Shown in pieces: positions 8,566 to 17,298 of a stretch of 64,000 nucleotides of DNA (the stretch's first letter is position 1; every line of letters starts with the position of its first letter). The translations under genes were made by a program, and so were the position numbers. The stretch is taken from the NCBI GenBank assembly GCA_002163155.1, contig MAAO01000007.1:62001-126000 (forward strand), given 5' to 3'. Source of the DNA: Halobacteriovorax marinus (GTDB taxonomy: Bacteria; Bdellovibrionota; Bacteriovoracia; Bacteriovoracales; Bacteriovoracaceae). The notes beneath the pieces were generated by a model. That model was not told the origin of the DNA and made no database searches. It was given only the letters and a program-made list of their open reading frames with translations.

Positions 8566-9888
8566 ATGAAAAGAATAAAAAGTAAAAGAGAAATTGTTAT
8601 TGTTGTTGGTGCAGGTCCTGTGGGGATAGCTGCTGCTGCCAATCTTGTGGAGAGAGGTTTAACTCCCATTGTTCTTGAAAGAGGACTGAATGCGGGACAC
8701 GCAATGGAGAAGTGGGGACATATAAAATTATTTACCCCATGGAAGTTCTTAGTAGATAAGTCTGTTCTAAAGTTACTTGCTAAAACTTCTTGGAAGCACC
8801 CCGAGAGAGAACACCTTCCTACGGGAAAAGAAATTGTTGATGAGTACTTAAAACCTGCCGCCCTTGATACTCAGTTGAGTGAGCATATTATCTATGATGC
8901 TAAGGTGATTTCCATTTCAAAGAAGAATTTGAGTAAGTCATCTTCACTTAATAGAGATGAAGCTGAGTACTCGGTTAAGTTTAGAGACTCCCATGGAGTT
9001 ATTCATACAAGTTACGCAGCTGCTGTGATCGATGCCACAGGAACTTGGTTTTCTCCTAATCCCATAGGAGTTGATGGACTACCTGTTGCCGGTGAAATCG
9101 AAAATAGTGATCTCATCCATTACGGAATTCCTGATGCCTCTGGAAGAGATCAGGAAAGTTTTCTAGGAAAGAGAACTTTGGTCCTAGGGGGAGGTCACTC
9201 TGCCATAAATATCACGCTAGATATTTTAAAACTAAGAGAAACTAGTTCTGATACAAAACTCATTTGGGGACTTAGAAAAAACAATATCGATAAACTTCTT
9301 GGAGGTGGAATTAACGACAAGCTACCTGCTAGGGGAGCTCTCGGCATGGCCGCAAAGAAGGCCATTGATGAAGGGGATCTAGAACTCTTTGCTCCTTTTG
9401 TCATAGAGAAACTAGTCAGAGTTGAAAATACTCTTGAAGTTCATGCGGTAGTGGATAGTCTAAAAAGAGTTTTCACTGTTGATAATATAGTTGTGACAAC
9501 TGGCTTTAGACCCAACTTGGAAATGTTGAGAGAGTTGCGCTTAGATGTAGATCATATTGTTGAAGCTCCTACTAAGCTCGCTCCGCTCATTGATCCCAAT
9601 CTACACTCTTGTGGTTCAGTGAGACCACATGGCGTAAATGAGCTCACTCACTACGATAAGAACTTCTTTATCGTGGGAATGAAGGCCTATGGTAGGGCGC
9701 CGACATTTCTAATGTTAACGGGTTATGAGCAAGTGAGATCAATAACAGCATTTCTCGCAGGAGACTTTGAGTCGGCAAATACAGTTGAGCTCACTCTTCC
9801 TTCTACTGGTGTCTGTAGTACTAAGAAAGTTAAGAAAGAAACGAGTTCTTGTTGTGCTCCAAAAGCTAGTTCCCCTGGATGTTGTTAG
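8566..9888 (+). CDS. FAD/NAD(P)-binding oxidoreductase with Cys-rich tail (arsenic-type cluster)
   Basis: A 440-residue two-dinucleotide-fold flavoprotein. The FAD-binding GAGPVG is at residues 15-20 followed by an acidic strand end (VLERG), and the NAD(P)-binding GGGHSA is near residue 208. DATGTW near residue 160 matches the second FAD contact of flavin monooxygenase-like enzymes. The protein ends SSCCAPKASSPGCC; paired cysteines at the tail suggest a redox or metalloid-binding role. It begins an operon with the MFS exporter, whose ATG follows its stop directly. Similar flavoprotein-MFS pairs occur in arsenic clusters, but the substrate here is inferred from arsH and the shared promoter, not shown. 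Confidence 0.85.
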   Translation: MKRIKSKREIVIVVGAGPVGIAAAANLVERGLTPIVLERGLNAGHAMEKWGHIKLFTPWKFLVDKSVLKLLAKTSWKHPEREHLPTGKEIVDEYLKPAALDTQLSEHIIYDAKVISISKKNLSKSSSLNRDEAEYSVKFRDSHGVIHTSYAAAVIDATGTWFSPNPIGVDGLPVAGEIENSDLIHYGIPDASGRDQESFLGKRTLVLGGGHSAINITLDILKLRETSSDTKLIWGLRKNNIDKLLGGGINDKLPARGALGMAAKKAIDEGDLELFAPFVIEKLVRVENTLEVHAVVDSLKRVFTVDNIVVTTGFRPNLEMLRELRLDVDHIVEAPTKLAPLIDPNLHSCGSVRPHGVNELTHYDKNFFIVGMKAYGRAPTFLMLTGYEQVRSITAFLAGDFESANTVELTLPSTGVCSTKKVKKETSSCCAPKASSPGCC

Positions 9889-11100
9889 ATGCTCAAGCTT
9901 AGAAAGATTTCATCTACAATGTTTTTAGGCATTGGCCAAATTTGTTCATGGGGAAGCTTGTACTATAGCTTCCCGCAAATGGCAGAGGCGATGATTGCTG
10001 AATTTTCTTGGGACAAGGCAAGTGTCTACGGGGCGCTAACTTTCGCTCTCGCTTTTTCAGCAATTGCGGCCATCCCCATAGGGATTTTAATAGATAAAGG
10101 ATTTGGCAGAAGAGTTATGAGTTTAGGAGCGCTTTTTGCGGGCCTCTTACTTATGGGCTGGTCTCAAATTAGTTCTGTCTACGGGTTATACTTTATCTTG
10201 AGTGGAATAGGGCTAGTGCAAGCGGCGACATTATATAGCGCCTCTTTTGCTGTGATCGCAAATCTAGATATGATTAAAGACAAGAAGAAAACTATAGCAA
10301 CTCTCACTCTCTGGGGTGGCTTTGCGAGTACGGTTTTTATTCCTTTAATAGAAGTTCTAAATAGTAGTGTTGGATGGCGATCCTCGTTGCAAGTCTTGGG
10401 GGCGATAAACTTCTTTGTGGGAATATTTATTTATTCACAAATTCCTATTTATAGAATTAAATCAGTCAAAAAAACTAAAGTCAGCAGTAAAATAGGGGCG
10501 AAGTGGGCGTTTACTCAACCGTTTTTTTGGGCACTTCTCATTGCCTTCTTATTACATGCTAGTGTCACCTCAGCTTTTAAATTTCATCTCTATCCCATGT
10601 TGCAAGAGACAGAGATCGAAGCGAAGCTCGTGGTGACTTTCTTAGCTCTTATGGGACCAGCGCAAGTTCTTGGAAGGTTTGTGATTATGCACATTTCAAC
10701 GAGTAGAAATATGTCAAAAATTCTTCTCATAACGACGCTAGCTTTTCCCATGGTGTTTGCTGGTTTTTGGCTAATACCTATGAGTAAATTTGTCTTACCT
10801 ATCTTAATTATCATCTTTGGTGCAGCGGGTGGTGTGATGACTATTGTAAAAGGGGTGGCCATTCCAGAATTTCTAACCACTGAGGCCTATGGTGAAATTA
10901 ATGGGGCGATGAGTACGCCGATAACCATTGCAAAGGCATTGTCGCCATCAATTGCTGCGATGATTTGGACCATGTCCGGAAATTACCATTCTCTATTTTT
11001 TATTTTGTTTCTAGCTAGTCTTTTGGTTGTTTTGTGTTTTGGAGTCGTTTCATTTCTTCACCGAAGTAGAGGACGAGAGGTTCAATATCAAAAAATATAA
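9889..11100 (+). CDS. MFS transporter, probable exporter
   Basis: A 403-residue integral membrane protein with about 12 hydrophobic segments. The loop between helices 2 and 3 reads GILIDKGFGRRVMSLG, a form of the MFS motif A (G.L.D..GRR). It begins immediately after the stop of the Cys-tailed flavoprotein, so the two are translationally linked; the pair suggests the flavoprotein modifies a compound that this protein exports. Its 3' end overlaps the convergent outer-membrane protein gene by 13 bp. The substrate is unknown; metalloid or organoarsenic export is the context-based guess. Confidence 0.88.
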   Translation: MLKLRKISSTMFLGIGQICSWGSLYYSFPQMAEAMIAEFSWDKASVYGALTFALAFSAIAAIPIGILIDKGFGRRVMSLGALFAGLLLMGWSQISSVYGLYFILSGIGLVQAATLYSASFAVIANLDMIKDKKKTIATLTLWGGFASTVFIPLIEVLNSSVGWRSSLQVLGAINFFVGIFIYSQIPIYRIKSVKKTKVSSKIGAKWAFTQPFFWALLIAFLLHASVTSAFKFHLYPMLQETEIEAKLVVTFLALMGPAQVLGRFVIMHISTSRNMSKILLITTLAFPMVFAGFWLIPMSKFVLPILIIIFGAAGGVMTIVKGVAIPEFLTTEAYGEINGAMSTPITIAKALSPSIAAMIWTMSGNYHSLFFILFLASLLVVLCFGVVSFLHRSRGREVQYQKI

Positions 11101-12158
11101 CCAATCCGCCCATAGACACGCCCTATATCTTCTCTAGCGCCAACTCCGCCTGAGAAGAGACTAAGCTCCGTCGTAAAGGCCCTTCTGGAGACAGAGCCTC
11201 CCAGAGTAGCGTAGAGACCGTCTTTTACTTTTCCTTTGAGATACCAGTTGTACCAGAGATTTAGAATGCCTGAGGCGTAGTAGAGGTCTTTATTGTTTTC
11301 AAGCTTGAAGTCTTGATCAACTACGTTTCCTACATTGTTGTCTACTCCCCAGCGTGCATTGAAAATAAAATTAAAACCAGGAGAGGTGATGTCATTGGAT
11401 TCAATTGTAAATTCAGCGCCATTTGATTCATACTTGGTATCGTATACAACCTGTAGGCTGTCGGAAACAGTAATCCAAGTCTTGTCGTAATCAGAGGGTC
11501 TGAACCATTTCACTTTGTAATATCCAAAACGAATATCAATTCCAGAAAATAACTCAAACGGTAGTGCCATAGTAATAGAAGTGTCTTTGAATTCGGTATT
11601 AAAACTCAGAGTTTCTCCCGCACTAAATCTCTCAAGACTTGAAAAGGTGACAGTTCCATCACCGTTGTCAGTGACCGTTGAGTTTTTAGAGACATAGGCA
11701 AAGGCCTTCTTAGCTTTTGCTTTTCCAAAGAAAATTTCTTTTGAGTTTACGTATCTAGTGGAGAGTAACATTTTTAAAAATGGATTCTTAACCTTGTAAA
11801 TCTTAATGAGTACCGATGGACTTAAACCAAAGGAGAGTTTCTCCATTCCGGGGTTCGCGTTGGCATTTCTTTCAATAATTGATTGTTGTTCAGGATTCGT
11901 TTTAAAAGGGCGCTCATATTGAAAGAAGAGTAGATTATTTTTTAAATAACTTGTTCCAACTCCAATGTTGTAACTCTGTAGGCCTTCAGTATCTACTTCC
12001 ATTAATTCTTGACCAAAGTAGGGAGTCCAAAATGCTTGGTGATAACCTGCGCTTAAATCTAGATCAAAATCTTTAAATTTAAACTTTGTAATATCTACTA
12101 CGGCTCCTGCACTAGTTGATAGGAGTAAGTAGAGCATGAAAAGACTAATTTTTCTCAT
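11088..12158 (-). CDS. Predicted outer-membrane beta-barrel protein
   Basis: A 356-residue exported protein. I prefer the ATG at 12158 (signal peptide MRKISLFMLYLLLSTSAGA, with GGGA 7 bases upstream) over an in-frame GTG at 12170. The mature part has alternating amphipathic strands (for example DLDLSAGYHQAFW, LYYASGILNLWYNWYLKG) and ends GRVYGRIGYIF, a C-terminal aromatic residue typical of BAM-inserted barrels. No family is recognised. The gene is convergent with the MFS gene and downstream of the large lipoprotein gene in the same direction, separated by about 400 bases with hairpins. Confidence 0.75.
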   Translation of the reverse strand: MRKISLFMLYLLLSTSAGAVVDITKFKFKDFDLDLSAGYHQAFWTPYFGQELMEVDTEGLQSYNIGVGTSYLKNNLLFFQYERPFKTNPEQQSIIERNANANPGMEKLSFGLSPSVLIKIYKVKNPFLKMLLSTRYVNSKEIFFGKAKAKKAFAYVSKNSTVTDNGDGTVTFSSLERFSAGETLSFNTEFKDTSITMALPFELFSGIDIRFGYYKVKWFRPSDYDKTWITVSDSLQVVYDTKYESNGAEFTIESNDITSPGFNFIFNARWGVDNNVGNVVDQDFKLENNKDLYYASGILNLWYNWYLKGKVKDGLYATLGGSVSRRAFTTELSLFSGGVGAREDIGRVYGRIGYIF

Positions 12159-12349
12159 CGAGAATCCCACGTAATGTATTTTTACGGGATAAGCATAACA
12201 CCTTTGAGGGTATGGATTAACTTCTCTTTACCTTAAGGTACGCGGTTACTTTTCGTGGTTCTGGTTACTTATTCATTTCATTAAAGTAATCTGAAATGTT
12301 TCAATGGTAAATTGGAGGTACCAATTTGGCACATCCAATAAAGAGAAGT

Positions 12350-12376
12350 TTTGAGGTTCCATAATGGAACCTCAAA
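12350..12376. repeat. Perfect 12-bp inverted repeat
   Basis: TTTGAGGTTCCA, loop TAA, TGGAACCTCAAA. It lies upstream of the outer-membrane protein gene and downstream of the lipoprotein gene, both read leftward. A smaller repeat, AATTGG-N5-CCAATT, lies at 12310-12326. Either a terminator stem or an operator; the AT-rich ends without a clear T-run do not decide. Confidence 0.5.
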
Positions 12377-12475
12377 TAAGAAAGGAAGTATCTGAGTTGG
12401 ATACTAAGTTGTAGTACCCGTAATCTTCTTATAGATGTCTAAGAAATGAGAGAGTGAAAACTTTTGGTACATGAA

Positions 12476-12503
12476 CCTTTGTTATACAATGGTATAACAA
12501 AGG
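12476..12503. terminator. Perfect 12-bp hairpin downstream of the lipoprotein gene
   Basis: CCTTTGTTATAC, loop AATG, GTATAACAAAGG. It lies about 60 bases past the stop of the leftward lipoprotein gene and is the best terminator candidate there, although the following T-run on that strand is weak. The 12171-12560 gap holds three inverted repeats and one 17-codon open frame at 12511 with an AAGGA site, too short to call. Confidence 0.4.
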
Positions 12504-12560
12504 AATACATATGCTTTCTTTAAAGAATCCCCGGGTCTACTGGCACGCAAGGGGAGATGA

Positions 12561-14951
12561 TTAATCTAGATCTTCTAAAAAGATCCCTTCATTAACTTTC
12601 AACTGAGCCGTTGCTGGAAGAGCACCAATCACGCCTGGAAAGCCAAAGGTAGGTACTCCTGCGGTAGTCAAAGATGTATCTACACTAGCTGAACAACCAG
12701 TCTTTACAATATCTAAGAGTCGCATACCTCTTCTAGGTTTGATCTTATAGGCCACGGCTCCGTTATCGCCAGTTATGACCGTTCCTGCTGGAAAGTTCAC
12801 AATCTTTGATTTCTGTTCTGGTGAAAGACCCACTTCCGAATCATTCTTACGCGAGTCGTGAAGCAGTTGCCATACGTTGGTGTATCCAAAAAGATATCCA
12901 TCAAAAGAAAGCCCGTGAACATCGACATTATTTCCAGCCAAATCTTTACCTATCACTTTATCAAAACGAAGTGAGGGATCTAGAATGACCGTTTCACCTA
13001 TGGATTTATTCACAGGAGGATTCGAATCATAAGTTAAGAAAGTCATCTTGGCAAAATTCCCATACTCGTAACTATACTTTGACTTGTCCGTCGTATTAAC
13101 TAGGTCCCAAATGTGACGATCAAGTAAGGCCTGGGTAGTGCTATTTTTTAAGGCAGCCTCAGTTGCATCCCAAACAAAGCGAGTAGCGTCTTTACAACTA
13201 CCATTCCAGCTTGCTTCACAGAAACTTCCGGCGACGGCAACTCCTGGTTTGATAATGGTTTGAATTTCTTGAGTTAAAGTTAGGTTCGCTCCGCCGCCAG
13301 TAACTGTGGCGATATAAGACGTTCCGGTCTTTGACCAAAAGTGCTGAAAGTCTCCATCACTCCAAGAGTAGGCCGCTTCTCCTGTGAAGGTGGGCTCATA
13401 GGGATTGGTAGAGAAGTCAGCACCCGTCTTTTCTTTCCATGCGGCACCGTCGTAATAAACAAAGAGTGGTTGTGAAATATAGACGTTGTAAAGCTTAGCA
13501 GTCTCGAGGCCTGCGACGTCAATATTTTGCCAAGAGTTATCACCAAACTCAGTCATCTGCACTCGCTTGCCACCAGAGCCATCAATTGATCCTCCGGCGA
13601 CTATGGCACCTAACGTGTCACCACAAGACTTATTCATCCAATCGATTTCATTCTGCGCACATCTGCGCCAATCGACTCCATCATACTTCATGACAAACCA
13701 ATCGCCAGAACCTGCTTGTCCTTCAAGAACCTGTCCAGTAATTGTACTTAAGTCGGTCACAACTTCTTTAGTCTTCTGTACCAGTATTCCATCTGTTCTT
13801 TTAGATATGGCGTATGAGCTATCATTTCCATACTCACCATGACTTAGGATTGTTCCAAGTGCTAGGGGGTTCTCACTATCTTCACCGTGTAAGTGTTGAC
13901 GTCCGTTCCATCCGCCGTAGTAATAGTATTGTTCTTTACCATCCACAGTGATCTTTAGCGGAAAGCTATAGGTTTTAGATCTTTTAATATTGCTGCCACT
14001 GGCATCAAAGATTTCGTAATCCATGAAGATGTCACTATAGCTATTTCTATCTTTACACTTAAGAGCATTACTCCCTTTTTGATACTGCATATGATTTGCA
14101 TCGTAGGCATACTTAGCGGTGACTGAGTCCGGGGTACAGTTATAACTCTGACAACTACTCCAATCAGGATATTGCACAACTCCTTTTCCTATAGAGTTCT
14201 TAAGTTGTAAGAGACCTTTCATTTCGTATTCACCGGTTTGATTTACTCCCAGCTGAACTGTGCCATCACTTTTAAATGTGGACTCCGCCACAAAACTTCC
14301 CTGAGACACGCCGTTGATTGGATTGATAAATTGCACATCAATACGCCAAACTCCGTATTTGTTGGCGGTAGTAGGTGCCGCCTTAACGTCCATAATTCCT
14401 TTGACGATGAGATCTCCTTCATCAATCCAAAAACGCACGCGGTTCACATCACTGCCGTTAACAATGATCATCTTTGAATTTAAGTACCAAGTCTCAACAG
14501 AAGTTCCTCCTTCATCTTCTTCCCACTTAACAAGCGCCTTGTAAGGGCCCTTGTTCACGACGCGCGGATCAGCGTACGAGGTTTGCGCAAACGCTTTTAA
14601 AATCATTTCGATGATGCTGAATTGATCGAGTGCTGGTTCTGAAATTTTTAATTCGATGTCGCCCATCTTGTCATAGTCAGTAGTCTCTAAGTATTCAATA
14701 GCGCCTTGTGGCAGGACAGCTGCAGTGGTTACACTGACGGCTTCGGTACTTTCTGTAGGGAGAGTATTGACCTGAGAGGGGACGCTAATTCCTACGGTGT
14801 TTGAGGAGAGAACTTCTTCAGGGACAGTGGGGGAGCTAGATACTGGTGGTGCTACTTCTGATTTTGAATCAGAGACACAAGAGCCCAGTAGTAGGGTTGA
14901 ACTTAGTAGCGATAATGTTAAGAGGTTTATGTGATTTTTCTTGTTCTTCAT
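12561..14951 (-). CDS. Large surface or periplasmic lipoprotein, unknown function
   Basis: A 796-residue lipoprotein. The signal peptide ends in the lipobox LLGSC with Cys25 as the lipidation site, followed by a Ser/Pro/Thr-rich linker (SSSPTVPEEVLSS). The rest is long, beta-rich and without recognised domains; it carries several Cys pairs (near residues 266-271 and in CEASWNGSCKD), compatible with an oxidising compartment, and many Trp/Tyr-rich YDG..W repeats such as VMKYDGVDWRRC and VYYDGAAWKEK. AAGGAG lies 6 bases before the ATG. GC content is visibly higher than in the islands that follow. A role in surface binding or carbohydrate recognition is only a guess. Confidence 0.8.
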   Translation of the reverse strand: MKNKKNHINLLTLSLLSSTLLLGSCVSDSKSEVAPPVSSSPTVPEEVLSSNTVGISVPSQVNTLPTESTEAVSVTTAAVLPQGAIEYLETTDYDKMGDIELKISEPALDQFSIIEMILKAFAQTSYADPRVVNKGPYKALVKWEEDEGGTSVETWYLNSKMIIVNGSDVNRVRFWIDEGDLIVKGIMDVKAAPTTANKYGVWRIDVQFINPINGVSQGSFVAESTFKSDGTVQLGVNQTGEYEMKGLLQLKNSIGKGVVQYPDWSSCQSYNCTPDSVTAKYAYDANHMQYQKGSNALKCKDRNSYSDIFMDYEIFDASGSNIKRSKTYSFPLKITVDGKEQYYYYGGWNGRQHLHGEDSENPLALGTILSHGEYGNDSSYAISKRTDGILVQKTKEVVTDLSTITGQVLEGQAGSGDWFVMKYDGVDWRRCAQNEIDWMNKSCGDTLGAIVAGGSIDGSGGKRVQMTEFGDNSWQNIDVAGLETAKLYNVYISQPLFVYYDGAAWKEKTGADFSTNPYEPTFTGEAAYSWSDGDFQHFWSKTGTSYIATVTGGGANLTLTQEIQTIIKPGVAVAGSFCEASWNGSCKDATRFVWDATEAALKNSTTQALLDRHIWDLVNTTDKSKYSYEYGNFAKMTFLTYDSNPPVNKSIGETVILDPSLRFDKVIGKDLAGNNVDVHGLSFDGYLFGYTNVWQLLHDSRKNDSEVGLSPEQKSKIVNFPAGTVITGDNGAVAYKIKPRRGMRLLDIVKTGCSASVDTSLTTAGVPTFGFPGVIGALPATAQLKVNEGIFLEDLD

Positions 14952-15165
14952 GAACGTCTCCTTGTTGCACTCATTAGTCCTTAATGAGTGGTGATCGCCT
15001 TTAATTTAGCAGCTAAGGGTCTTAAGGAATTCTTACACGGGAAGTATTACAGGGCCGTTTATAATTTAGACAGAGCGAAAGCAATAAAACTAGCATCCCT
15101 CAACATATGTAAATGAAATGATTACACCTCCTACGTATACTCGCTGTATAACTTAAGGAGAAATT

Positions 15166-15915
15166 ATGAAAAAACTAATTACGATTACGCTATTTCTATT
15201 CACACTACTAAATTCATTTAACTCACTGGCAGTGGCAAAACCCAAAGTTCTCATCGTGCTTACAAGTCACACTAAGCTTGGAGACACTGATCAGAGGACT
15301 GGTTTCTGGCTACCTGAACTCACGCATCCTTACTATGAATTGATCAACGCTGGCTTTGCTGTCGATATCGCTAGCCCACAAGGAGGCATGGCCCCAGTGG
15401 ATCAAATGAGTTTTCTAGAAAAGGATGATTTCAATCAGCGCTTTTTAAATGATGCAGTATTGATGGCAAAAGTGATGAGGAGTATTCCACTCTCGAGTAT
15501 TAGATCCAAGGATTACCAGGGCATCATCTTTAGTGGAGGTTCCGGCGCTATGTGGGATTTTCCTAATAATAAGGACGTAAATAGAATTTCTAAGGAAATC
15601 TATGAAAGTGGAGGAGTCGTCTCTGCCATCTGTCATGGAACAGCAGCGCTGAGTGATATTAAACTCTCAAATGGAAAGTACTTAATTGAGGGAAAGAGAT
15701 TCTCTGCTTTCACTAGTGAAGAAGAGAAGATGATTAAACAACTTGATATTATACCCTTTCTACTTGAAGACAAGTTAACTCAAAGAGGTGGTAAGCATAT
15801 TTACGGAAAAGCGTGGGCGGTGAATGTCATAGTCGATGGAAGACTAGTGACTGGTCAAAATCCCGCCTCTGCTAGAAAGGCGACGCAGATGCTAATCAAG
15901 ATCATAAATAAGTAA
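15166..15915 (+). CDS. Exported DJ-1/PfpI (Hsp31-like) family protein
   Basis: A 249-residue class I glutamine amidotransferase-like protein with a signal peptide of about 24 residues. The nucleophile elbow is SAICHGTAAL with Cys156 and adjacent His157, and an acidic residue in PELTHPYYELINAG is placed as in Hsp31-type proteins. The family includes glyoxalase III, chaperone and deglycase activities. Export is unusual because most family members are cytoplasmic, although exported relatives exist. It ends 8 bp before the convergent LysR gene. Ribosome site TAAGGAG. Activity cannot be chosen from sequence. Confidence 0.88.
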   Translation: MKKLITITLFLFTLLNSFNSLAVAKPKVLIVLTSHTKLGDTDQRTGFWLPELTHPYYELINAGFAVDIASPQGGMAPVDQMSFLEKDDFNQRFLNDAVLMAKVMRSIPLSSIRSKDYQGIIFSGGSGAMWDFPNNKDVNRISKEIYESGGVVSAICHGTAALSDIKLSNGKYLIEGKRFSAFTSEEEKMIKQLDIIPFLLEDKLTQRGGKHIYGKAWAVNVIVDGRLVTGQNPASARKATQMLIKIINK

Positions 15916-15922
15916 GAAGCCA

Positions 15923-16792
15923 TCAAGAAATGGTTTCACCACTGAGCGCCTCGGCAAAGAACTTCATGGCTATTTTTATTCTCTCCACCTTGCGAAGATC
16001 AGGGTGGGTTAGGATCCACAGCTTATTTCCCTTTGAAGGTTTAAAGCTAAATAGGCGCTCAATTTTAGCATGCTTTAGATCATCGGGTAGGATCGCAAGA
16101 CCCAGGTCAGCGCCAGCAAGATGCGACATTGTGACTAGATCATCACTGCGTACAATTATATTGTCCTCGTGTTTCTTATCCATCCAAGTAAATGTTGGAA
16201 TATTTTTTAAATTAGTCGAGGCGCCAATTAACTTATGTTCTGATAAGTCTTTAAGATCTTTCGGGCGACCATTCTTAGTTAAGTACTTCTTACTAGCGTA
16301 AACGGACCAAGTGATCTCTTTAACCATGCGACCTACAAGATGTTCAGAAGGAGAGGAGCTCACGCGTATGGCCATATCCGCCTTACGGTTTGTCATATTC
16401 ACTTCTTGATCAGAGACGAGTAATTCAATTTGAATGTCAGGGTAGAGTTTATGAAAACTCTTTAGGTACTTTGGTAAGTAATTGTAGGCAAAACTGGTGG
16501 GGGCCGTAATTCTAACTGTTCCATGGGGTTTCATATCTTTGCCAATGATATGCCTTTCAATGTCATCAAAGGAAAGGGCGACAGGTTTAGCCAGCTTTTG
16601 TAACTCATCGCCTAGTTCCGTCAGTTCATACTTGCCTTCAATGCGCTCAAATAAGCGACCACCAACTTTCTCTTCAAAATCATTGAGGCGGCGAAAGACT
16701 GTTGAATGACTAAGCTCTAGTGTTTTAGAGGCGGACATAAGGTTTCCATTTTCAGCGATGGCCAAAAATATCTTCATTGAGTTCCAATCCAT
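15923..16792 (-). CDS. LysR-family transcriptional regulator
   Basis: A 289-residue regulator starting at the ATG at 16792 (MDWNSMKIFLAIAENGNL), with AGGAAAA upstream; a longer frame to 16918 would overlap the divergent gene and has no ribosome site. Residues 5-65 are the LysR winged HTH (LMSASKTLELSHSTVFRRLNDFEEKVGGRLFER), and the rest is the periplasmic-binding-like effector domain beginning GTVRITAPTSFAYNYLPKYL. Gene order predicts control of the divergent VOC-GST operon, and a palindrome overlaps that operon's promoter. The effector is probably an aldehyde or electrophile, by inference from the target genes. Confidence 0.92.
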   Translation of the reverse strand: MDWNSMKIFLAIAENGNLMSASKTLELSHSTVFRRLNDFEEKVGGRLFERIEGKYELTELGDELQKLAKPVALSFDDIERHIIGKDMKPHGTVRITAPTSFAYNYLPKYLKSFHKLYPDIQIELLVSDQEVNMTNRKADMAIRVSSSPSEHLVGRMVKEITWSVYASKKYLTKNGRPKDLKDLSEHKLIGASTNLKNIPTFTWMDKKHEDNIIVRSDDLVTMSHLAGADLGLAILPDDLKHAKIERLFSFKPSKGNKLWILTHPDLRKVERIKIAMKFFAEALSGETIS

Positions 16793-16840
16793 TGATTTTC
16801 CTGTTGTTATATTTGCAAGCTTGGTTGTTATTATTGACGA

Positions 16841-16869
16841 TTGATTGCGTTTTTGCAATCGGCTATTAT
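16841..16869 (+). promoter_or_regulatory. Sigma70-type promoter with overlapping LysR operator
   Basis: TTGATT (16841), 17 nt, TATTAT (16864) is a good housekeeping promoter for the VOC gene. A perfect palindrome GATTGC-N6-GCAATC (16843-16860) overlaps the -35 and spacer, which suits binding of the divergent LysR protein. Occupying the spacer would usually repress. Confidence 0.6.
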
Positions 16870-16902
16870 GGGTAAAACTTAACAACAACTGAGGAGTTAA
16901 AA

Positions 16903-17277
16903 ATGATTGGATATACAACAGTAGGTACAGACAAGCTTGAGCCGTCAGCTAAATTCTACGATGAACTACTAAAGCTAGTAGGGGCGAAACGTATTATGGA
17001 AGCTGATGACTTTGTAGCGTGGGGGAACTCAAGCGAGGGCGCTATGTTCTCAATTCATCTACCGGCAGATGGAAAGCCTTTTAGTGTTGGAAATGGAGTT
17101 ATGATCGCGCTTAAGGTTAAGGATCAAGAGCAAGTCAAAGAGCTGCACACTAGAGCGCTTGAACTGGGTGGAACTGATGAGGGGAAGCCAGGTTTTCGCG
17201 CGGAAGGATTTTACGCAGCTTACTTTCGCGATGTAGATGGAAATAAGTTAAATGCCCACTGCATGGTTGAAGCTTAA
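16903..17277 (+). CDS. VOC (glyoxalase/bleomycin-resistance) family protein
   Basis: A 124-residue single VOC domain with the paired beta-alpha-beta-beta-beta modules: an opening MIGYTTVGTDKLEPSAKFYDELLKL-type module and a closing GFYAAYFRDVDGNKLNAHCM, where FRDVDGNKL carries the family's metal-facing end. Such proteins are metal-dependent lyases, dioxygenases or drug-binding proteins. AGGAG precedes the ATG. It is followed 21 bp later by a glutathione transferase gene and faces a LysR regulator, so a glutathione-linked detoxification operon is likely. Confidence 0.88.
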   Translation: MIGYTTVGTDKLEPSAKFYDELLKLVGAKRIMEADDFVAWGNSSEGAMFSIHLPADGKPFSVGNGVMIALKVKDQEQVKELHTRALELGGTDEGKPGFRAEGFYAAYFRDVDGNKLNAHCMVEA

Positions 17278-17298
17278 ATTTAGGGCCAGAGGGATATC

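Noticed and set aside
13280-14544. Several short frames on both strands inside the lipoprotein gene
   Set aside because: They are shadows of a long coding frame and lack ribosome sites or recognisable products.
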